A stretch of DNA of 64,000 nt from Chitinophagales bacterium (GCA_041392475.1 JAWKLZ010000003.1:1509501-1573500); one strand, 5' to 3'. Shown: positions 8,876 through 18,773, counted from the first letter of the stretch. The notes: generated from the letters alone by a model not told the origin. Numbers and translations are program-made.

Positions 8876-8983
8876 GAGCAGTATCTTGCAGAAAAAAAAA
8901 GTTAGAGAATGTTATCTTATTATTAATACTTGATTATCTAACAACTAAATCTTTGCAGGAAAAAGTTGAAGCCATATACAAGC

Positions 8984-9016
8984 AAAAAAGCCCCGATATC
9001 GAATCGAGGCTTTTTT
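8984..9016 (-). terminator. Terminator after the L31 gene
   Basis: A 14-bp stem with one mismatch (8984-8997 with 9003-9016) flanked by T-runs on both strands, about 45 bp past the L31 stop. Confidence 0.8.
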
Positions 9017-9059
9017 GATAAACTATTATTCTATCATACAAAAAAGTAATAATAATAGT

Positions 9060-9326
9060 CTATTCTGCCTTTTTCTTGTTGAATTTGGCATATTTCTTTT
9101 GGAATTTCTCAATTCTACCAGCCGTATCAATAAATTTCATTTGACCAGTGAAAAACGGATGTGAAGCACTGGATATTTCCAGTTTCACCAATGGGTATTC
9201 TTTGCCATCTTCCCAAACAATCGTATCTTTAGTTTCGGTTGTGGAACGTGACAAGAAAGAAAAGTCGCAAGAGAAGTCTTTGAAGACAACAAATCGATAG
9301 TTTTTAGGATGTATCTCTTTATTCAT
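9060..9326 (-). CDS. rpmE2: 50S ribosomal protein L31 type B
   Basis: 88 residues. The start MNKEIHPKNYRFVVFKD and the core SASHPFFTGQMKFIDTAGRIEKF are diagnostic of L31. The CxxC zinc pair of type A L31 is absent, so this is the zinc-independent type B form. It is a single gene with its own promoter and terminator. Confidence 0.96.
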   Translation of the reverse strand: MNKEIHPKNYRFVVFKDFSCDFSFLSRSTTETKDTIVWEDGKEYPLVKLEISSASHPFFTGQMKFIDTAGRIEKFQKKYAKFNKKKAE

Positions 9327-9354
9327 TGTTTTATTGCTTTTATTTTTCGAGCCG

Positions 9355-9362
9355 CAAATTTA
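9355..9362 (-). promoter_or_regulatory. Putative -7 element for the L31 gene
   Basis: On the minus strand this reads TAAATTTG, matching the Bacteroidota -7 consensus TAnnTTTG, 28 bp before the L31 start codon. No good -33 TTTG is seen at the usual distance. Confidence 0.45.
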
Positions 9363-9543
9363 CAAAAAAAAATGGTTTTTGTAGCATCTGGGGAATTATT
9401 TTGAGAAAAAATACCTTATTGAGTCAGAGAGTTTAAATTAACAGAGGGATAAAGGTAATTATTTAAGGCAATAATATAATCCTTTAAAGTTTAAAGTTCA
9501 ATGATAAAATAGTTTAGTGTCATCATCAAAATAAATTTTTACC

Positions 9544-10014
9544 ATGAAAAAATGGAGAAGATTCAACGGCGAACCAATCTTGGAACTGAAAAAAACCGTT
9601 GAACAAACAATTATTAGAGAAAAAAAGGCTGGTAACAAGCTGAAAGTCTGCATTGGTTCCGACTCGCAAGTACGAGGTGGAACTGTTGAGTTTGCCACTG
9701 TTATTGTGTTCTTGCGAGAAAAAAGAGGAGGTTTTATGTTCATTCACAACGAAAATAAAACCCAAGATATGTCCTTGAAGGAAAGAATGTTGCTTGAGGT
9801 TGCCATGTCTATTGAAATTGCTTACAGCCTTTGTGACCTTTTAGATGCCTATGATGTTGATTTGGAGGTTCACGCCGACATCAATACCAATCCTCACTTT
9901 GAATCCAACGTAGCTTTGAAAGAAGCTATGGGTTATATCTTAGGGATGGGTTTTGCCTTCAAGGCCAAACCAGATGCTTTTGCCAGCTCTGTTTGTGCTG
10001 ATAAAATGGTGTAA
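9544..10014 (+). CDS. YkuK-like (DUF458) RNase H-fold protein
   Basis: 156 residues. The motif KVCIGSDSQVRGGTVEFATVIVF (read as separate strands, with Asp40 as the likely metal ligand) and the later EVHADINTNPHFESN segment match the DUF458/YkuK family, predicted to have an RNase H-like fold. The molecular function is unknown; a nuclease role is inferred from the fold. It is cytosolic, monocistronic, and closed by a long hairpin. Confidence 0.8.
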   Translation: MKKWRRFNGEPILELKKTVEQTIIREKKAGNKLKVCIGSDSQVRGGTVEFATVIVFLREKRGGFMFIHNENKTQDMSLKERMLLEVAMSIEIAYSLCDLLDAYDVDLEVHADINTNPHFESNVALKEAMGYILGMGFAFKAKPDAFASSVCADKMV

Positions 10015-10035
10015 ATAATTCAACTAACAATGCTT

Positions 10036-10086
10036 AGAATTACCTAACTGTTTTTGGAAACAGTTGGGTAGTTCTGGCATTTTTTA
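10036..10086 (+). terminator. Rho-independent terminator after the YkuK-like gene
   Basis: An 18-bp stem (10036-10053 with 10058-10075) that pairs completely if two G-U wobbles are allowed, a 4-nt loop and a T-run (10081-10086). Confidence 0.88.
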
Positions 10087-10103
10087 ACCCAACTTGTTCA
10101 AAA

Positions 10104-10559
10104 ATGTCGGAAACAAAATACTACTTAGCCCAAATCAACATTGCAGAAGCACTTGGCCCTTTAGATAGCGAAGTGATGTCGGGTTTTGTGAATGGTTTGG
10201 ACCGCATTAACTCTTTGGCAGAAACAAGCGAGGGATTTGTTTGGCGGTTGAAGGATGATTCGGGCGATGCAACGGACATACAGGCTTTTGACAATCCGCT
10301 GATTATAGTAAATCTATCGCTTTGGGAAGATTTGGATAGTTTGAAAGCGTTCACCTTTCAATCCGCACATGTTGAGTTTTTGAGAAACCGTAGGGAGTGG
10401 TTCAAAAAAATGGACGAGCCTCCTTATGTGCTTTGGTGGATTCCTGAGGGAACTGTTCCGAGTGTTAAGAATGGTAAAAAGGCATTGAAGCATTTGGCAG
10501 AAAATGGGCCTACGGAAGCGGCTTTTGATTTTAAGAAGTGGTTTGATGCGCCAAAGTAG
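10104..10559 (+). CDS. DUF3291 domain protein
   Basis: 151 residues spanning one DUF3291 domain, a ferredoxin-like fold related to the antibiotic-biosynthesis-monooxygenase superfamily. Typical stretches are YYLAQINIAEALGPLDS, GFVWRLKDDSGDAT, LSLWEDLDSLKAFTF and the Trp-rich end PPYVLWWIPEG. The biological role of the family is not established. It is cytosolic, with no operon partner. Confidence 0.85.
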   Translation: MSETKYYLAQINIAEALGPLDSEVMSGFVNGLDRINSLAETSEGFVWRLKDDSGDATDIQAFDNPLIIVNLSLWEDLDSLKAFTFQSAHVEFLRNRREWFKKMDEPPYVLWWIPEGTVPSVKNGKKALKHLAENGPTEAAFDFKKWFDAPK

Positions 10560-10592
10560 AGTAGTTCCTTCCTTCCAATTAAGCAAAACTTT

Positions 10593-10614
10593 GTAAACGG
10601 TCGGAGACCTTGAC
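10593..10614 (-). repeat. REP-like 22-nt hairpin, diverged copy
   Basis: The minus strand resembles the 22-nt hairpins at 51334-51355 and 54979-55000, sharing CAAGGT near one end and ACCGTT near the other. Confidence 0.45.
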
Positions 10615-10801
10615 AAAAGATGAGCCTCTCTGTTTCAAATGTTTGCGAACCCGTTGGATGTCGTCAAGTTTTCACTATCCAATTTAAATAAACGAAAATT
10701 CACTGTCGTTTTAAAAACACGGCGACATTTGAGTGACACCTACTCCAATTCCTTCGGCAATACCAACAATCCATCCATCAATACCATATCTTATTTTTTA
10801 T

Positions 10802-10942
10802 GGTTCTGTGACAATTTTTGTGGAAGCAATAAAGACTTCGGAAGTTTCATTTTATAAGAAGTTAATTTTTAGCGAAATAGTTTTTTGATTTTGTAAGCGG
10901 CAAACTTCCGAAGTCTCAAATCACAGATTTTGTCAAAGAACC
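10802..10942. repeat. Inverted-repeat element with 21-bp and 14-bp arms
   Basis: Inner arms gacttcggaagttt (10834-10847) and its exact complement (10902-10915) are nested in imperfect outer arms (10802-10822 with 10922-10942, about 17 of 21 matching). The whole is symmetric, which suggests a foldback element or non-autonomous transposon rather than a terminator. Confidence 0.55.
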
Positions 10943-11052
10943 TTTTTTATTAAGTTCCAGAAATTGTGGTCAATAAAGAAAACTCCCTCCTTCAAAAATC
11001 CATTTTTGTACTTTTGCCGTAAATCAATTTATGACTCAAGTATAATTTTAAG

Positions 11053-11193
11053 CTATTCCTTTTATGATGATATTTCGCTAAAAATTATTTCTATTCGTAG
11101 CCCATGAATTAATTCATGGGCTACGAATGTGGTTTCTAATCAAGCGGTTATTGTGCTTTTAAAAATAGTGTTTTGTCACCAAAAAGAGAATAA
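11053..11193. repeat. 141-bp palindromic MITE-like element, full copy
   Basis: Same length and layout as the copies at 45113-45253 and 48196-48336: TTATTCC-type ends in inverted orientation and a central palindrome tagcccatgaattaattc continuing to its mirror image. One base is changed in the left terminal repeat. Confidence 0.85.
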
Positions 11194-11375
11194 ATATGAT
11201 AAGAAATTTTGTTCCTTTTTTAGTATCTATTTATTTAAAAATCAAATTAGTAGGAAAAAGAGTTTTCTAAATTGGTATTCCTCGTTTCTCTCAAATGTCT
11301 CTCCAAAGACGGTTCCAAACCAGAAAGAGAAATACCTTTGACACAACAACACAAAATCAAATATAAAATTTTTAT

Positions 11376-12065
11376 ATGACCCCAAAGGCCAACACAGCCC
11401 TACTCTTTTTTTCTCGAACCGCCATAGACGAAGTGACGGTCAAAACTTTCAACAACCATGTTGGGAGAAAAGGGAATATGGTCATATCCCAATGCCTTAT
11501 TCGACAGAGCATTGACACCCTTCAAAAAACCAATCTACCTCTCCTAAGTTCCTACAGTTCAGAGCAAATCGGTGATTCCTTTGGTGAACGCCTCGCCAAT
11601 GCCATAGAATCCGTCTATGCCAAAGGCTATAATAAAGTAATTGTGATTGGCAACGATTGTCCCTTTATCAGTTCCGATTTACTATTGAAGGTCAGTCAAA
11701 AACTTGAAAACGAAAAACTGGTTTTGGGGCCAGCTACGGATGGAGGCGTATATTTGATAGGCATTGCCAAATGCGCCTACAACCGCCAAAAATTCACAGA
11801 CCTATCTTGGCAAGAAAACAAGCTACAAAGCGATTGGCAAAATTACGCCAATTCCGTATCCATCAGCATCAATTGGCTCGAAAGATATTTTGACATTGAC
11901 CAAGCTGCTGACTTCCAAAAACTAATGGATGCACTGCCCTTTCACAGCCCCCTGCGAAAGCGATTCACTAGCATCCTTGCATCTGTTTCAAATCCAGTGG
12001 CTTTTGAAGCAAATACATCCCACAAAACCGTACATACCTCCAGTCTCTCCCTCCGAGCACCTTAA
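11376..12065 (+). CDS. DUF2064 glycosyltransferase-like protein
   Basis: 229 residues. VIVIGNDCPFISSDLL (~88-103) and LVLGPATDGGVYLIG (~115-129) match the DUF2064 family (rSAM/selenodomain-associated transferase 1), a GT-A-like nucleotidyl or glycosyltransferase fold with metal-binding Asp94 and Asp122. The family function is unproven. The C-terminal ~35 residues beyond the domain are variable and low in confidence. It precedes the SusC gene by 390 bp on the same strand; a functional link is possible but not shown. Confidence 0.82.
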   Translation: MTPKANTALLFFSRTAIDEVTVKTFNNHVGRKGNMVISQCLIRQSIDTLQKTNLPLLSSYSSEQIGDSFGERLANAIESVYAKGYNKVIVIGNDCPFISSDLLLKVSQKLENEKLVLGPATDGGVYLIGIAKCAYNRQKFTDLSWQENKLQSDWQNYANSVSISINWLERYFDIDQAADFQKLMDALPFHSPLRKRFTSILASVSNPVAFEANTSHKTVHTSSLSLRAP

Positions 12066-12455
12066 TCCATTACCACACAGCACATATTTCTCTTTTTCGC
12101 TCATGGATATTTTTAGTGGAGCGGTTAAATACTTTTGAAGTTTCCTTTTGAGAGTGTTCTGATTTTCAAACATCCCATATCTTTCAGAATAAACTTCAAA
12201 AGTTTCATCCCTCTAAAACCTTCGATGAATCCTCTTTTTTTGTCGTTCTGTGAGAATTCTGTTGGCAACGTCAACCCATACAGTTTTTGGTCAGATACAT
12301 CAAAAAAAGCTCAAAAGTTCTCCGATAAAAAATCGAAACAGTTCACAATCTCGTAAGTCGCTTTATTCAATTTTTTCAAAAATTTCGCCCTACCATACAT
12401 AGTGCCTTCCCTTTGGGAGGTCTGGGGAGGGTAGAATGGTTCAAAAAATACACAC
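12066..12455. other. Spacer upstream of the SusC gene
   Basis: No gene seen. It holds an inverted repeat (acttttgaagttt at 12131-12143 with its complement at 12191-12203, similar in style to the element at 10834-10915) and a CCCTTTGGGAGG-type palindrome near 12403-12433 that is related to the REP-like sequences found inside the TIR and carboxylase genes. Confidence 0.5.
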
Positions 12456-15400
12456 ATGAAAAAAACCTACATAGTCATCCTCTGCTTGCTCTACACAAGC
12501 TCAATAACCGCACAAACCACCAGTATAAGCGGCAGCGTCAAAGACATCAAAAACAGTGAAGTCCTAACAGGCGCAAGCATCGTAGAAAAAGGTACAACCA
12601 ACGGCACCACTGCCGACTCCAATGGACAATACACATTGCAGGTATCAGAAGGAGCAACCCTGGTTTTCAGCTTTGTCGGTTATACCACACAAGAACAAAA
12701 AATCAATGGACGCAGCGAAATCAATATTTCATTGGCTGCCGATGAAGCCCTATTAGGCGAAGTTATGGTAACAGCCCTCAATCTCAACCGAAGCTCCAGA
12801 TCTTTAGGCTATACGGTACAGCAGCTTGATTCAAAGGAAGTTTCGGAAGTCAAATCCCCCAACTTTGTAGACAACCTTGCAGGGCGAGTTGCAGGAATTT
12901 CGGTCACACAAGGCGCAACAGGCGTAGGCTCAACCTCCAAAATCACTATTCGAGGAGAAGCCTCTTTCACCAACAACAACCCGCTCTTTGTCGTGGACGG
13001 CGTACTCATTAACAACAGCACCAACCTCAATTTCACCAATGCCGCAGCCGCAGGATTCCAAGAAGTCGACTTCGGAAATGGCGGCATGGAAATCAGTCAA
13101 GACGACATCGCATCTGTCAATGTCCTCAAAGGTCCAAGCGCAGCCGCACTCTACGGCACAAGGGCTGCAAATGGTGTGGTCATCGTCACCACCAAAGACG
13201 GCTCAAAAACCAAAGGCTTAGGCATCAGCTTCAATTCCACCACCTTTATAGACCGTCCCTTCCAATTGCCCGAATTTCAAAATCAATACGGTCAGGGCAA
13301 TTCAGGGCAATTTGAATTTGTAGATGGTTTAGGAGCAGGGATTAACGACAACATCACCTACAGCTGGGGGCCCGCACTTAACCAAGGATTGTTGATCCCT
13401 CAGTTCGATAGCCCTGTCACTTTGCCCGATGGGAGAGTTGTCAGAGGGGGCGATGTGGCAGTACATGGTGGAGCAGAAATCACTCCTACAGCCTTCAATT
13501 CGCACCCCGACAACCTCAAAAATTTCTACGAAACAGGTACAACTAAAATCAACAACATCGCCCTTTCTTCTGCATCCGAAAAAGGAAATTACCGTCTCTC
13601 TTTCACCGATTTAAGAAGTGATTCTTATATTCCTGGCGTAAACTTAGACAGAAAAACCGCCGCAGGCAGATTCACATTCACAGCCAATCAACAGCTAAAA
13701 ATCTCGACCTCCTTTAATTACATCAACTCCCAAAGCGACAACCGCCCCGCCAATGGTTACGGCTCCGAAAACACCAACTACTCCTTAGTCGCATGGGGGC
13801 CTCGCTCCCTCAACATCGAAAGCCTCAAAGACTATTGGCAACCCAATTTGGAAAATGTCCAACAATTTTCCTTCAATTATACCTTCTTCGACAATCCCTA
13901 TTTCATCCTATTAGAAAACAAAAACTCCTTCAATCGAGACCGACTCTTTGGCAGCATTGCGGCAAGTTATCAATTCACCGAAGAGCTCAGCCTCAACCTA
14001 GCAAGTGGTATGGACTACTCCAACGAATTGCGAAAATACATACGCCACTTCAGCACCAACCGCTTCAAGCAAGGAGCATATGCCGAACAATCTGTATTTT
14101 TCAGGGAAATCAACAGCAATTTTCTCTTGAACTACCAAAAAGACCTAGGCAACTTCAAAGCAGACATTTCACTCGGCGGCAACCGCATGGATCAAACCGC
14201 TTCATCCAATCAAACTGAAGCTCTGTCCCTTGCCCAACCAGGTATCTTCAATTTCTCCAATGCCGCATCACCCCTCAATGTCTTCCAATTTGAAGCCCAA
14301 AAACGCATCAACAGTTTGTATGGTTTGGCAAAATTTGCCTTCAAAGACTTCCTCTACCTCGACATCACAGGACGAAACGACTGGTCAAGTGCCTTGGCTA
14401 CGCGTACTTCAATAGCCAACACTTCTTTCTTTTACCCTTCAATATCTGCAAGTTATGTACTCTCTAATACAATGAATTTGCCAAATGTACTTTCCTTCGC
14501 CAAACTTCGGGCAAGCTGGGCGCAAGTCGGCAATGACACCGCACCTTATCAAACAGGCAGCGCATTTGTGGCAGGAACTACTTACAACTCACAACCGACC
14601 TTCACGACTCAAGACGTAATCGCCAATGCCAATTTGCAGCCCGAACAAACAACTGCCATTGAAGTGGGTGCAGACCTCCGATTCTTAGACGATAGACTTC
14701 GATTCGATTTCACCTACTACAATGCCCTCACCGAAAACCAAATCATTTCCTTTCCCGTACCCATTTCATCTGGCTACAATGAGCAAGTTGTCAATGGCGG
14801 TGCGGTTCGCTCCAAAGGTGTGGAAATATTGGCAGGTTTGAGTTTGGTGAGAGAAGCAGACTTCAAATGGGATGCTTTCTTCAATTTTAGCCAAAATGTT
14901 TCCACAGTTGAATCCTTACCAGAAGGTGCAGAAAAAATCACCTTGGCTTTTTCGAGCGTTTATGACAATGTAAATCAAACAGTTTGGTTTCAGGTCGAAG
15001 AAGGCGGCAAGATAGGTGATATGTACGGAACGGGCTATCAACGAAACGAAAATGGTGACTTCATCATTGATGCCAATGGTCGGTATATTGCAGACAATTC
15101 CCTTCAAAAGTTGGGCAATTACAACCCCGACTTCTCGCTGGGATTCAGCAATAATCTAAGCTACAAAAATTGGGATTTGGGCTTTTTATTGGACTGGCGA
15201 CAGGGTGGAATATTGGTTTCCAGAACCTTATCGCTTGCAGCGGTGGGCGGTCAACTGATTGGAACTGCTGACCGACCAGAGGCGGGAATCGTTGCAGGTG
15301 GCGTGGTAAATGTAGGTGAAGGCGATAACGTGGTCTGGAGTCCAAATACAACCGCCGTTTCAGCCGAAACTTATTACCGTCAATTTTACGACCGCAACCA

Positions 15401-15653
15401 CGAAGAAAACAATACTTATGATGCGTCTTATTTGAAGTTGCGTCAATTGTCCATCGGCTATCACTTCAATTTACCTCAAAACCGAACCTTGAATATCGCA
15501 CTGATTGGTAGAAACTTGTATGCTTGGAGTGAAATTCCGCATTTTGACCCCGAACAATTGGCGGTTCAAGGGAATCAGTTTGTAAATGGTGTGGAAGATA
15601 TGTCTTATCCTTCGAGCCGTAGTTTGGGGATAAAATTGGGGCTGGAATTTTGA
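12456..15653 (+). CDS. SusC/RagA TonB-dependent outer-membrane transporter
   Basis: 1065 residues. The signal peptide ends near residue 19 (SSITAQ). Residues ~22-95 form the carboxypeptidase-D-like regulatory domain (SISGSVKDIKNSEVLTGAS, LVFSFVGYTTQEQKI). Residues ~105-235 form the TonB plug (NLAGRVAGISVTQGATG, GSTSKITIRGEAS, VLKGPSAAALYGTRAANG). The rest is the 22-strand barrel. SusC proteins import oligomers across the outer membrane with a SusD lid. Its SusD partner and an inner-membrane symporter follow, so this is a nutrient-uptake locus. No glycanase lies nearby, so the substrate may not be a polysaccharide. Confidence 0.95.
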   Translation: MKKTYIVILCLLYTSSITAQTTSISGSVKDIKNSEVLTGASIVEKGTTNGTTADSNGQYTLQVSEGATLVFSFVGYTTQEQKINGRSEINISLAADEALLGEVMVTALNLNRSSRSLGYTVQQLDSKEVSEVKSPNFVDNLAGRVAGISVTQGATGVGSTSKITIRGEASFTNNNPLFVVDGVLINNSTNLNFTNAAAAGFQEVDFGNGGMEISQDDIASVNVLKGPSAAALYGTRAANGVVIVTTKDGSKTKGLGISFNSTTFIDRPFQLPEFQNQYGQGNSGQFEFVDGLGAGINDNITYSWGPALNQGLLIPQFDSPVTLPDGRVVRGGDVAVHGGAEITPTAFNSHPDNLKNFYETGTTKINNIALSSASEKGNYRLSFTDLRSDSYIPGVNLDRKTAAGRFTFTANQQLKISTSFNYINSQSDNRPANGYGSENTNYSLVAWGPRSLNIESLKDYWQPNLENVQQFSFNYTFFDNPYFILLENKNSFNRDRLFGSIAASYQFTEELSLNLASGMDYSNELRKYIRHFSTNRFKQGAYAEQSVFFREINSNFLLNYQKDLGNFKADISLGGNRMDQTASSNQTEALSLAQPGIFNFSNAASPLNVFQFEAQKRINSLYGLAKFAFKDFLYLDITGRNDWSSALATRTSIANTSFFYPSISASYVLSNTMNLPNVLSFAKLRASWAQVGNDTAPYQTGSAFVAGTTYNSQPTFTTQDVIANANLQPEQTTAIEVGADLRFLDDRLRFDFTYYNALTENQIISFPVPISSGYNEQVVNGGAVRSKGVEILAGLSLVREADFKWDAFFNFSQNVSTVESLPEGAEKITLAFSSVYDNVNQTVWFQVEEGGKIGDMYGTGYQRNENGDFIIDANGRYIADNSLQKLGNYNPDFSLGFSNNLSYKNWDLGFLLDWRQGGILVSRTLSLAAVGGQLIGTADRPEAGIVAGGVVNVGEGDNVVWSPNTTAVSAETYYRQFYDRNHEENNTYDASYLKLRQLSIGYHFNLPQNRTLNIALIGRNLYAWSEIPHFDPEQLAVQGNQFVNGVEDMSYPSSRSLGIKLGLEF

Positions 15654-15905
15654 GTCAATGTAACCGCCAAATTTACTTTGCTGGTTTGTATAGGGTTTTG
15701 AAGTCCACTAGGACTTGAATATCTGTAGAGAAAACCAAGAGATGGTTAGAGAACTCCAGCGGAGTTCAACCCAAGTTGAATAAGCAAATACTTCTGAGGT
15801 TCAACTCCGATGGAGTTGGTCATTACTCTTGAACTTCATTTCTACAAATAATTATACTCCTAAGGGATTAATTCATTGAAGTCAAAAAATAAAAACAACA
15901 AAAAA
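15654..15905. repeat. SusC-SusD spacer with short palindromes
   Basis: The ~250-bp gap contains at least three short dyads: agtccactaggact (~15709), aactccagcggagtt (~15752) and aactccgatggagtt (~15804). They look like dispersed hairpin repeats rather than operators. Similar short dyads (gagtctccagactc and relatives) occur at 45.0 kb. Confidence 0.45.
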
Positions 15906-17342
15906 ATGAAATATTTAATATACATCATCATCCTACTTTCTCTCCTTTCCTGCAACAAGGATTTTGAAGAAATTAACACCAATCCTAATGCCCCAAACGA
16001 GGTGCAATCTGGGCTATTGTTGCGGCAAGTGATTTACAATTATGGAGAAGAAATGTCCTATGAAGGCTTTGTAGCAGGTAATCTACTGGGGCAGTATTTC
16101 ACAATGGTCGACTTCAATCTATTCGACCGCCATAACCTTTCTTCCCCACAATTGGGCGGTAATCCGTGGCCCATCATTTACAGCAATTTGCAGGACAATG
16201 AACTGATTTTGCAACAAGCAAGGAACAATCCAAGTCAAGCCGTTTTTGAAGGACCCGCTTTGATATTGAAGGCCTATATGACCGCTGCTTTGACCGATAT
16301 TTATGGCGATGTGCCTTATTCCGAAGCCCTAAAAGGTTTGGACGGAATTGTGACTCCAACTTATGATTCACAGGAGACGATTTACACAGGCACGAACGGA
16401 ATTTTGGAGAATTTGGACAAGGGAATTGCAGCGATTGCAGGCTATCAAGGTTCACTGCCTTTGGAAGGTGATATTTTGTTGGGAGGTGATTTGGCGGCTT
16501 GGGTTCGGTTTGCGAATTCTTTGAAGGTAAAATATTTGATGCGAATTTCTGGTAAAGCGGACGTTTCGACAACCCTGCAAAGCGTTTATGATTCACGCAA
16601 TTACATTACCACGAATGAACAAAATGCGACCTTCGATTTTACAGATGGTCGCCCCAACAGTTTCAGAATGCAGCAGCTAAGGGATGGCGACTTTAATCTG
16701 TATATCCTCTCCGAAACGATGGAGCAGATTTTGAAGAGCCTAAATGACCCTCGAATCGAAGTGTTTTTTAGACCCATCGGCAACGATGATACGGGTACGC
16801 AATACGATGGTTTTTTGAATGGCTTTGACGCTTCTTCTACCTCCATTTCGATTTCGGATTATTCCTTGACGGGAACGATATTTCGAGAGCATACGGGTGA
16901 TTTGGATGCCAATTTTATGACTGCTTGGGAGACGCATTTTTTGTGGGCGGAAGCTGCCGAAATGGGCTTGATTGTAGCCGATGCACAGGCGCATTACGAA
17001 ATGGGTGTGAACTTGGCTTTTGACTATTGGCAAACTACAATGCCTGCTGATTATCTCACAGACGCAGCGGCTTACGGCGGCAATGGTGCGAACAAATTGG
17101 AGCAAATCATCACTCAAAAATGGATGGCGAATATTATCAATGGCTATGAAGGCTGGATTGAATACCGACGAACTGGGTTTCCTGTTTTGAAGCCGATTGC
17201 AGCGAGTCTTAACAATGATTTGATTCCTGTTCGGATGCCTTACCCAACGGATGAAGCGGCTTTGAATCAGGTAAATTACAATGCGGCTACTTCTGATAAT
17301 CAGAATAGTGTAAATATTGGGGTTTGGTGGGATGTGGATTGA
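15906..17342 (+). CDS. SusD/RagB outer-membrane nutrient-binding lipoprotein
   Basis: 478 residues from ATG 15906, which gives a clean lipoprotein signal (MKYLIYIIILLSLLSCNKDF, Cys16); a TTG 30 bp upstream is rejected. The post-Cys motif DFEEINTNPNAP and the later GPALILKAYMTAALTDIYGDVPYSEAL are typical of the SusD-like_2 branch, which forms a helical TPR-containing lid over SusC. The C-terminal EQIITQKWMANIINGYEGWIEYRRTGFP is also characteristic. It is paired with the preceding SusC. Confidence 0.94.
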   Translation: MKYLIYIIILLSLLSCNKDFEEINTNPNAPNEVQSGLLLRQVIYNYGEEMSYEGFVAGNLLGQYFTMVDFNLFDRHNLSSPQLGGNPWPIIYSNLQDNELILQQARNNPSQAVFEGPALILKAYMTAALTDIYGDVPYSEALKGLDGIVTPTYDSQETIYTGTNGILENLDKGIAAIAGYQGSLPLEGDILLGGDLAAWVRFANSLKVKYLMRISGKADVSTTLQSVYDSRNYITTNEQNATFDFTDGRPNSFRMQQLRDGDFNLYILSETMEQILKSLNDPRIEVFFRPIGNDDTGTQYDGFLNGFDASSTSISISDYSLTGTIFREHTGDLDANFMTAWETHFLWAEAAEMGLIVADAQAHYEMGVNLAFDYWQTTMPADYLTDAAAYGGNGANKLEQIITQKWMANIINGYEGWIEYRRTGFPVLKPIAASLNNDLIPVRMPYPTDEAALNQVNYNAATSDNQNSVNIGVWWDVD

Positions 17343-17417
17343 AAAATTCAAAATCAAAGTTCAAACGCAAATTCAATAATAGCATCAGTTTTACTGTAAC
17401 CACCAAAAAATCAAACA

Positions 17418-18773
17418 ATGACCATAGAACCAATAACCCTTCAATGGGCAACACTTATTGGATTCGGTGCGCTTTTTTTCTGGATTGCGCCTTACTCCAA
17501 AACGGTGGAGGAATTTTTTGCGGCTCGCTCGGATGAGGGGAAACAGCCTGGGATATTTATGTTGACGAGTAGTTTGGTGATTTCGTGGATTTTTGCGAAG
17601 TCGATTACCAATGCCGCCAATTTGGGACTGGAATTTGGCATTGTTGGAGGAGTGGCGTATGCAGTGTATTATTTTTCGTTTGTGGTGGGCGGTTTGGTGA
17701 TTTACCAACTTCGGACGAAGGGTGGTTTTAAGAGCATCCACCATTTTTTGGAGAGTCGCTTTGGACGAGAGGCGGTGATGGTTTTTTCTTTGTTGATTGG
17801 ATTCCGTTTGTTCAATGAGGTCTGGTCGAATACAATGGTGGTCGGAACTTATTTTGGGGTGGCTGGAAGTGGTGGCTATTATGCGGCAATCCTTGTGGTG
17901 ACTGCTTTGACGCTTGCTTATACGATGAAGGGCGGCTTACGGAGTTCTTTGCTGACGGATGCGATTCAGATGGTGTTTTTTGGAGTCTTGTTGCTGCTAT
18001 TGCTGGGCTTTATTTTGCCGCATGAGTCGAGTGGGGTGGGAGATTTTCTGGCTTCGGGAACATGGTCGATGGGTATGGGGGTGAATCTGTTTTTGGCTGC
18101 TTTGCTGCAAACGTTTAGTTACCCTTTTCACGATCCTGTATTGACGGATAGGGGTTTCATTAGTACGCCCAAGATGACTTTGAAGAGTTATTTGTTGGCA
18201 GCAGTGATTGGTTTTTTCTGCATTGTGCTGTTTAGTTTTGTGGGGATTTTTGCTCAGATGCAAGGGTTGAAAGGTCAGGCGGCTGTTGAAGTGGGGAAAT
18301 TATTGGGAACGGCTGCAATGTTGGCGATGAATTTTATCATGATTACTTCGGCTGCTTCAACTTTGGATTCGACTTTTAGTTCTTTTTCTAAATTAATGGT
18401 GATGGATTTGGGGCAGAAAAAACTGAGAACGGTTTCGAGAGGGCGTTTGATGATGGTGGTTTTGGTGATTTTGGGAACTTTACCCGTGTTTATGAATCCC
18501 GAAATTTTATCGGCTACAACAGTCAGTGGTACAATGGTGATGGGGCTTGCGCCTGTGTTTTTGCTGTGGAATATGCGGGCTTCTAAGCTCTCGTTTCACT
18601 TCTCGATTGGTTTTGGTGTGTTGGTCGGGATTGTTTTGGCGATGGGGGCGTTTCCTGATGCTTTGGTGTTTTCGGAGGGGCGATATGCCGAATTGCTTTG
18701 GGCGAATGTGTGGGGATTGATGGGGTGTTTTGGTTTGTTTATAGGGTTCGCAGCCTATGTTAAGGAACGTTGA
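17418..18773 (+). CDS. Sodium:solute symporter (SSS family)
   Basis: 451 residues with about 13 hydrophobic segments. The conserved stretch GGLRSSLLTDAIQMVFF (near 174-190) is a sodium:solute symporter family signature. It should carry a small solute across the inner membrane, driven by Na+. It begins 75 bp after the SusD stop, which suggests an operon: outer-membrane SusCD import followed by inner-membrane uptake of the same compound. The substrate cannot be read from sequence. Confidence 0.9.
   Translation: MTIEPITLQWATLIGFGALFFWIAPYSKTVEEFFAARSDEGKQPGIFMLTSSLVISWIFAKSITNAANLGLEFGIVGGVAYAVYYFSFVVGGLVIYQLRTKGGFKSIHHFLESRFGREAVMVFSLLIGFRLFNEVWSNTMVVGTYFGVAGSGGYYAAILVVTALTLAYTMKGGLRSSLLTDAIQMVFFGVLLLLLLGFILPHESSGVGDFLASGTWSMGMGVNLFLAALLQTFSYPFHDPVLTDRGFISTPKMTLKSYLLAAVIGFFCIVLFSFVGIFAQMQGLKGQAAVEVGKLLGTAAMLAMNFIMITSAASTLDSTFSSFSKLMVMDLGQKKLRTVSRGRLMMVVLVILGTLPVFMNPEILSATTVSGTMVMGLAPVFLLWNMRASKLSFHFSIGFGVLVGIVLAMGAFPDALVFSEGRYAELLWANVWGLMGCFGLFIGFAAYVKER

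Larger units (their letters stand above)
10560..11375. other. Gene-free repeat-rich spacer
   Basis: About 800 bp without a convincing gene. It contains a REP-like hairpin (10593-10614), a 141-bp inverted-repeat structure (10802-10942) and a full copy of the 141-bp palindromic element (11053-11193). On the minus strand 10710-10784 reads as an open peptide ending VGVTQMSPCF followed by a stop, possibly a remnant of a lost gene, but I could not identify it. Confidence 0.6.

Noticed and set aside
10639..10857. Small plus-strand frame in the repeat spacer
   Set aside because: No start context or family; it overlaps a foldback element.
10802..10942. A further copy of the 141-bp palindromic element
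   Set aside because: The length coincides but neither the ends nor the central dyad match; it is listed separately.
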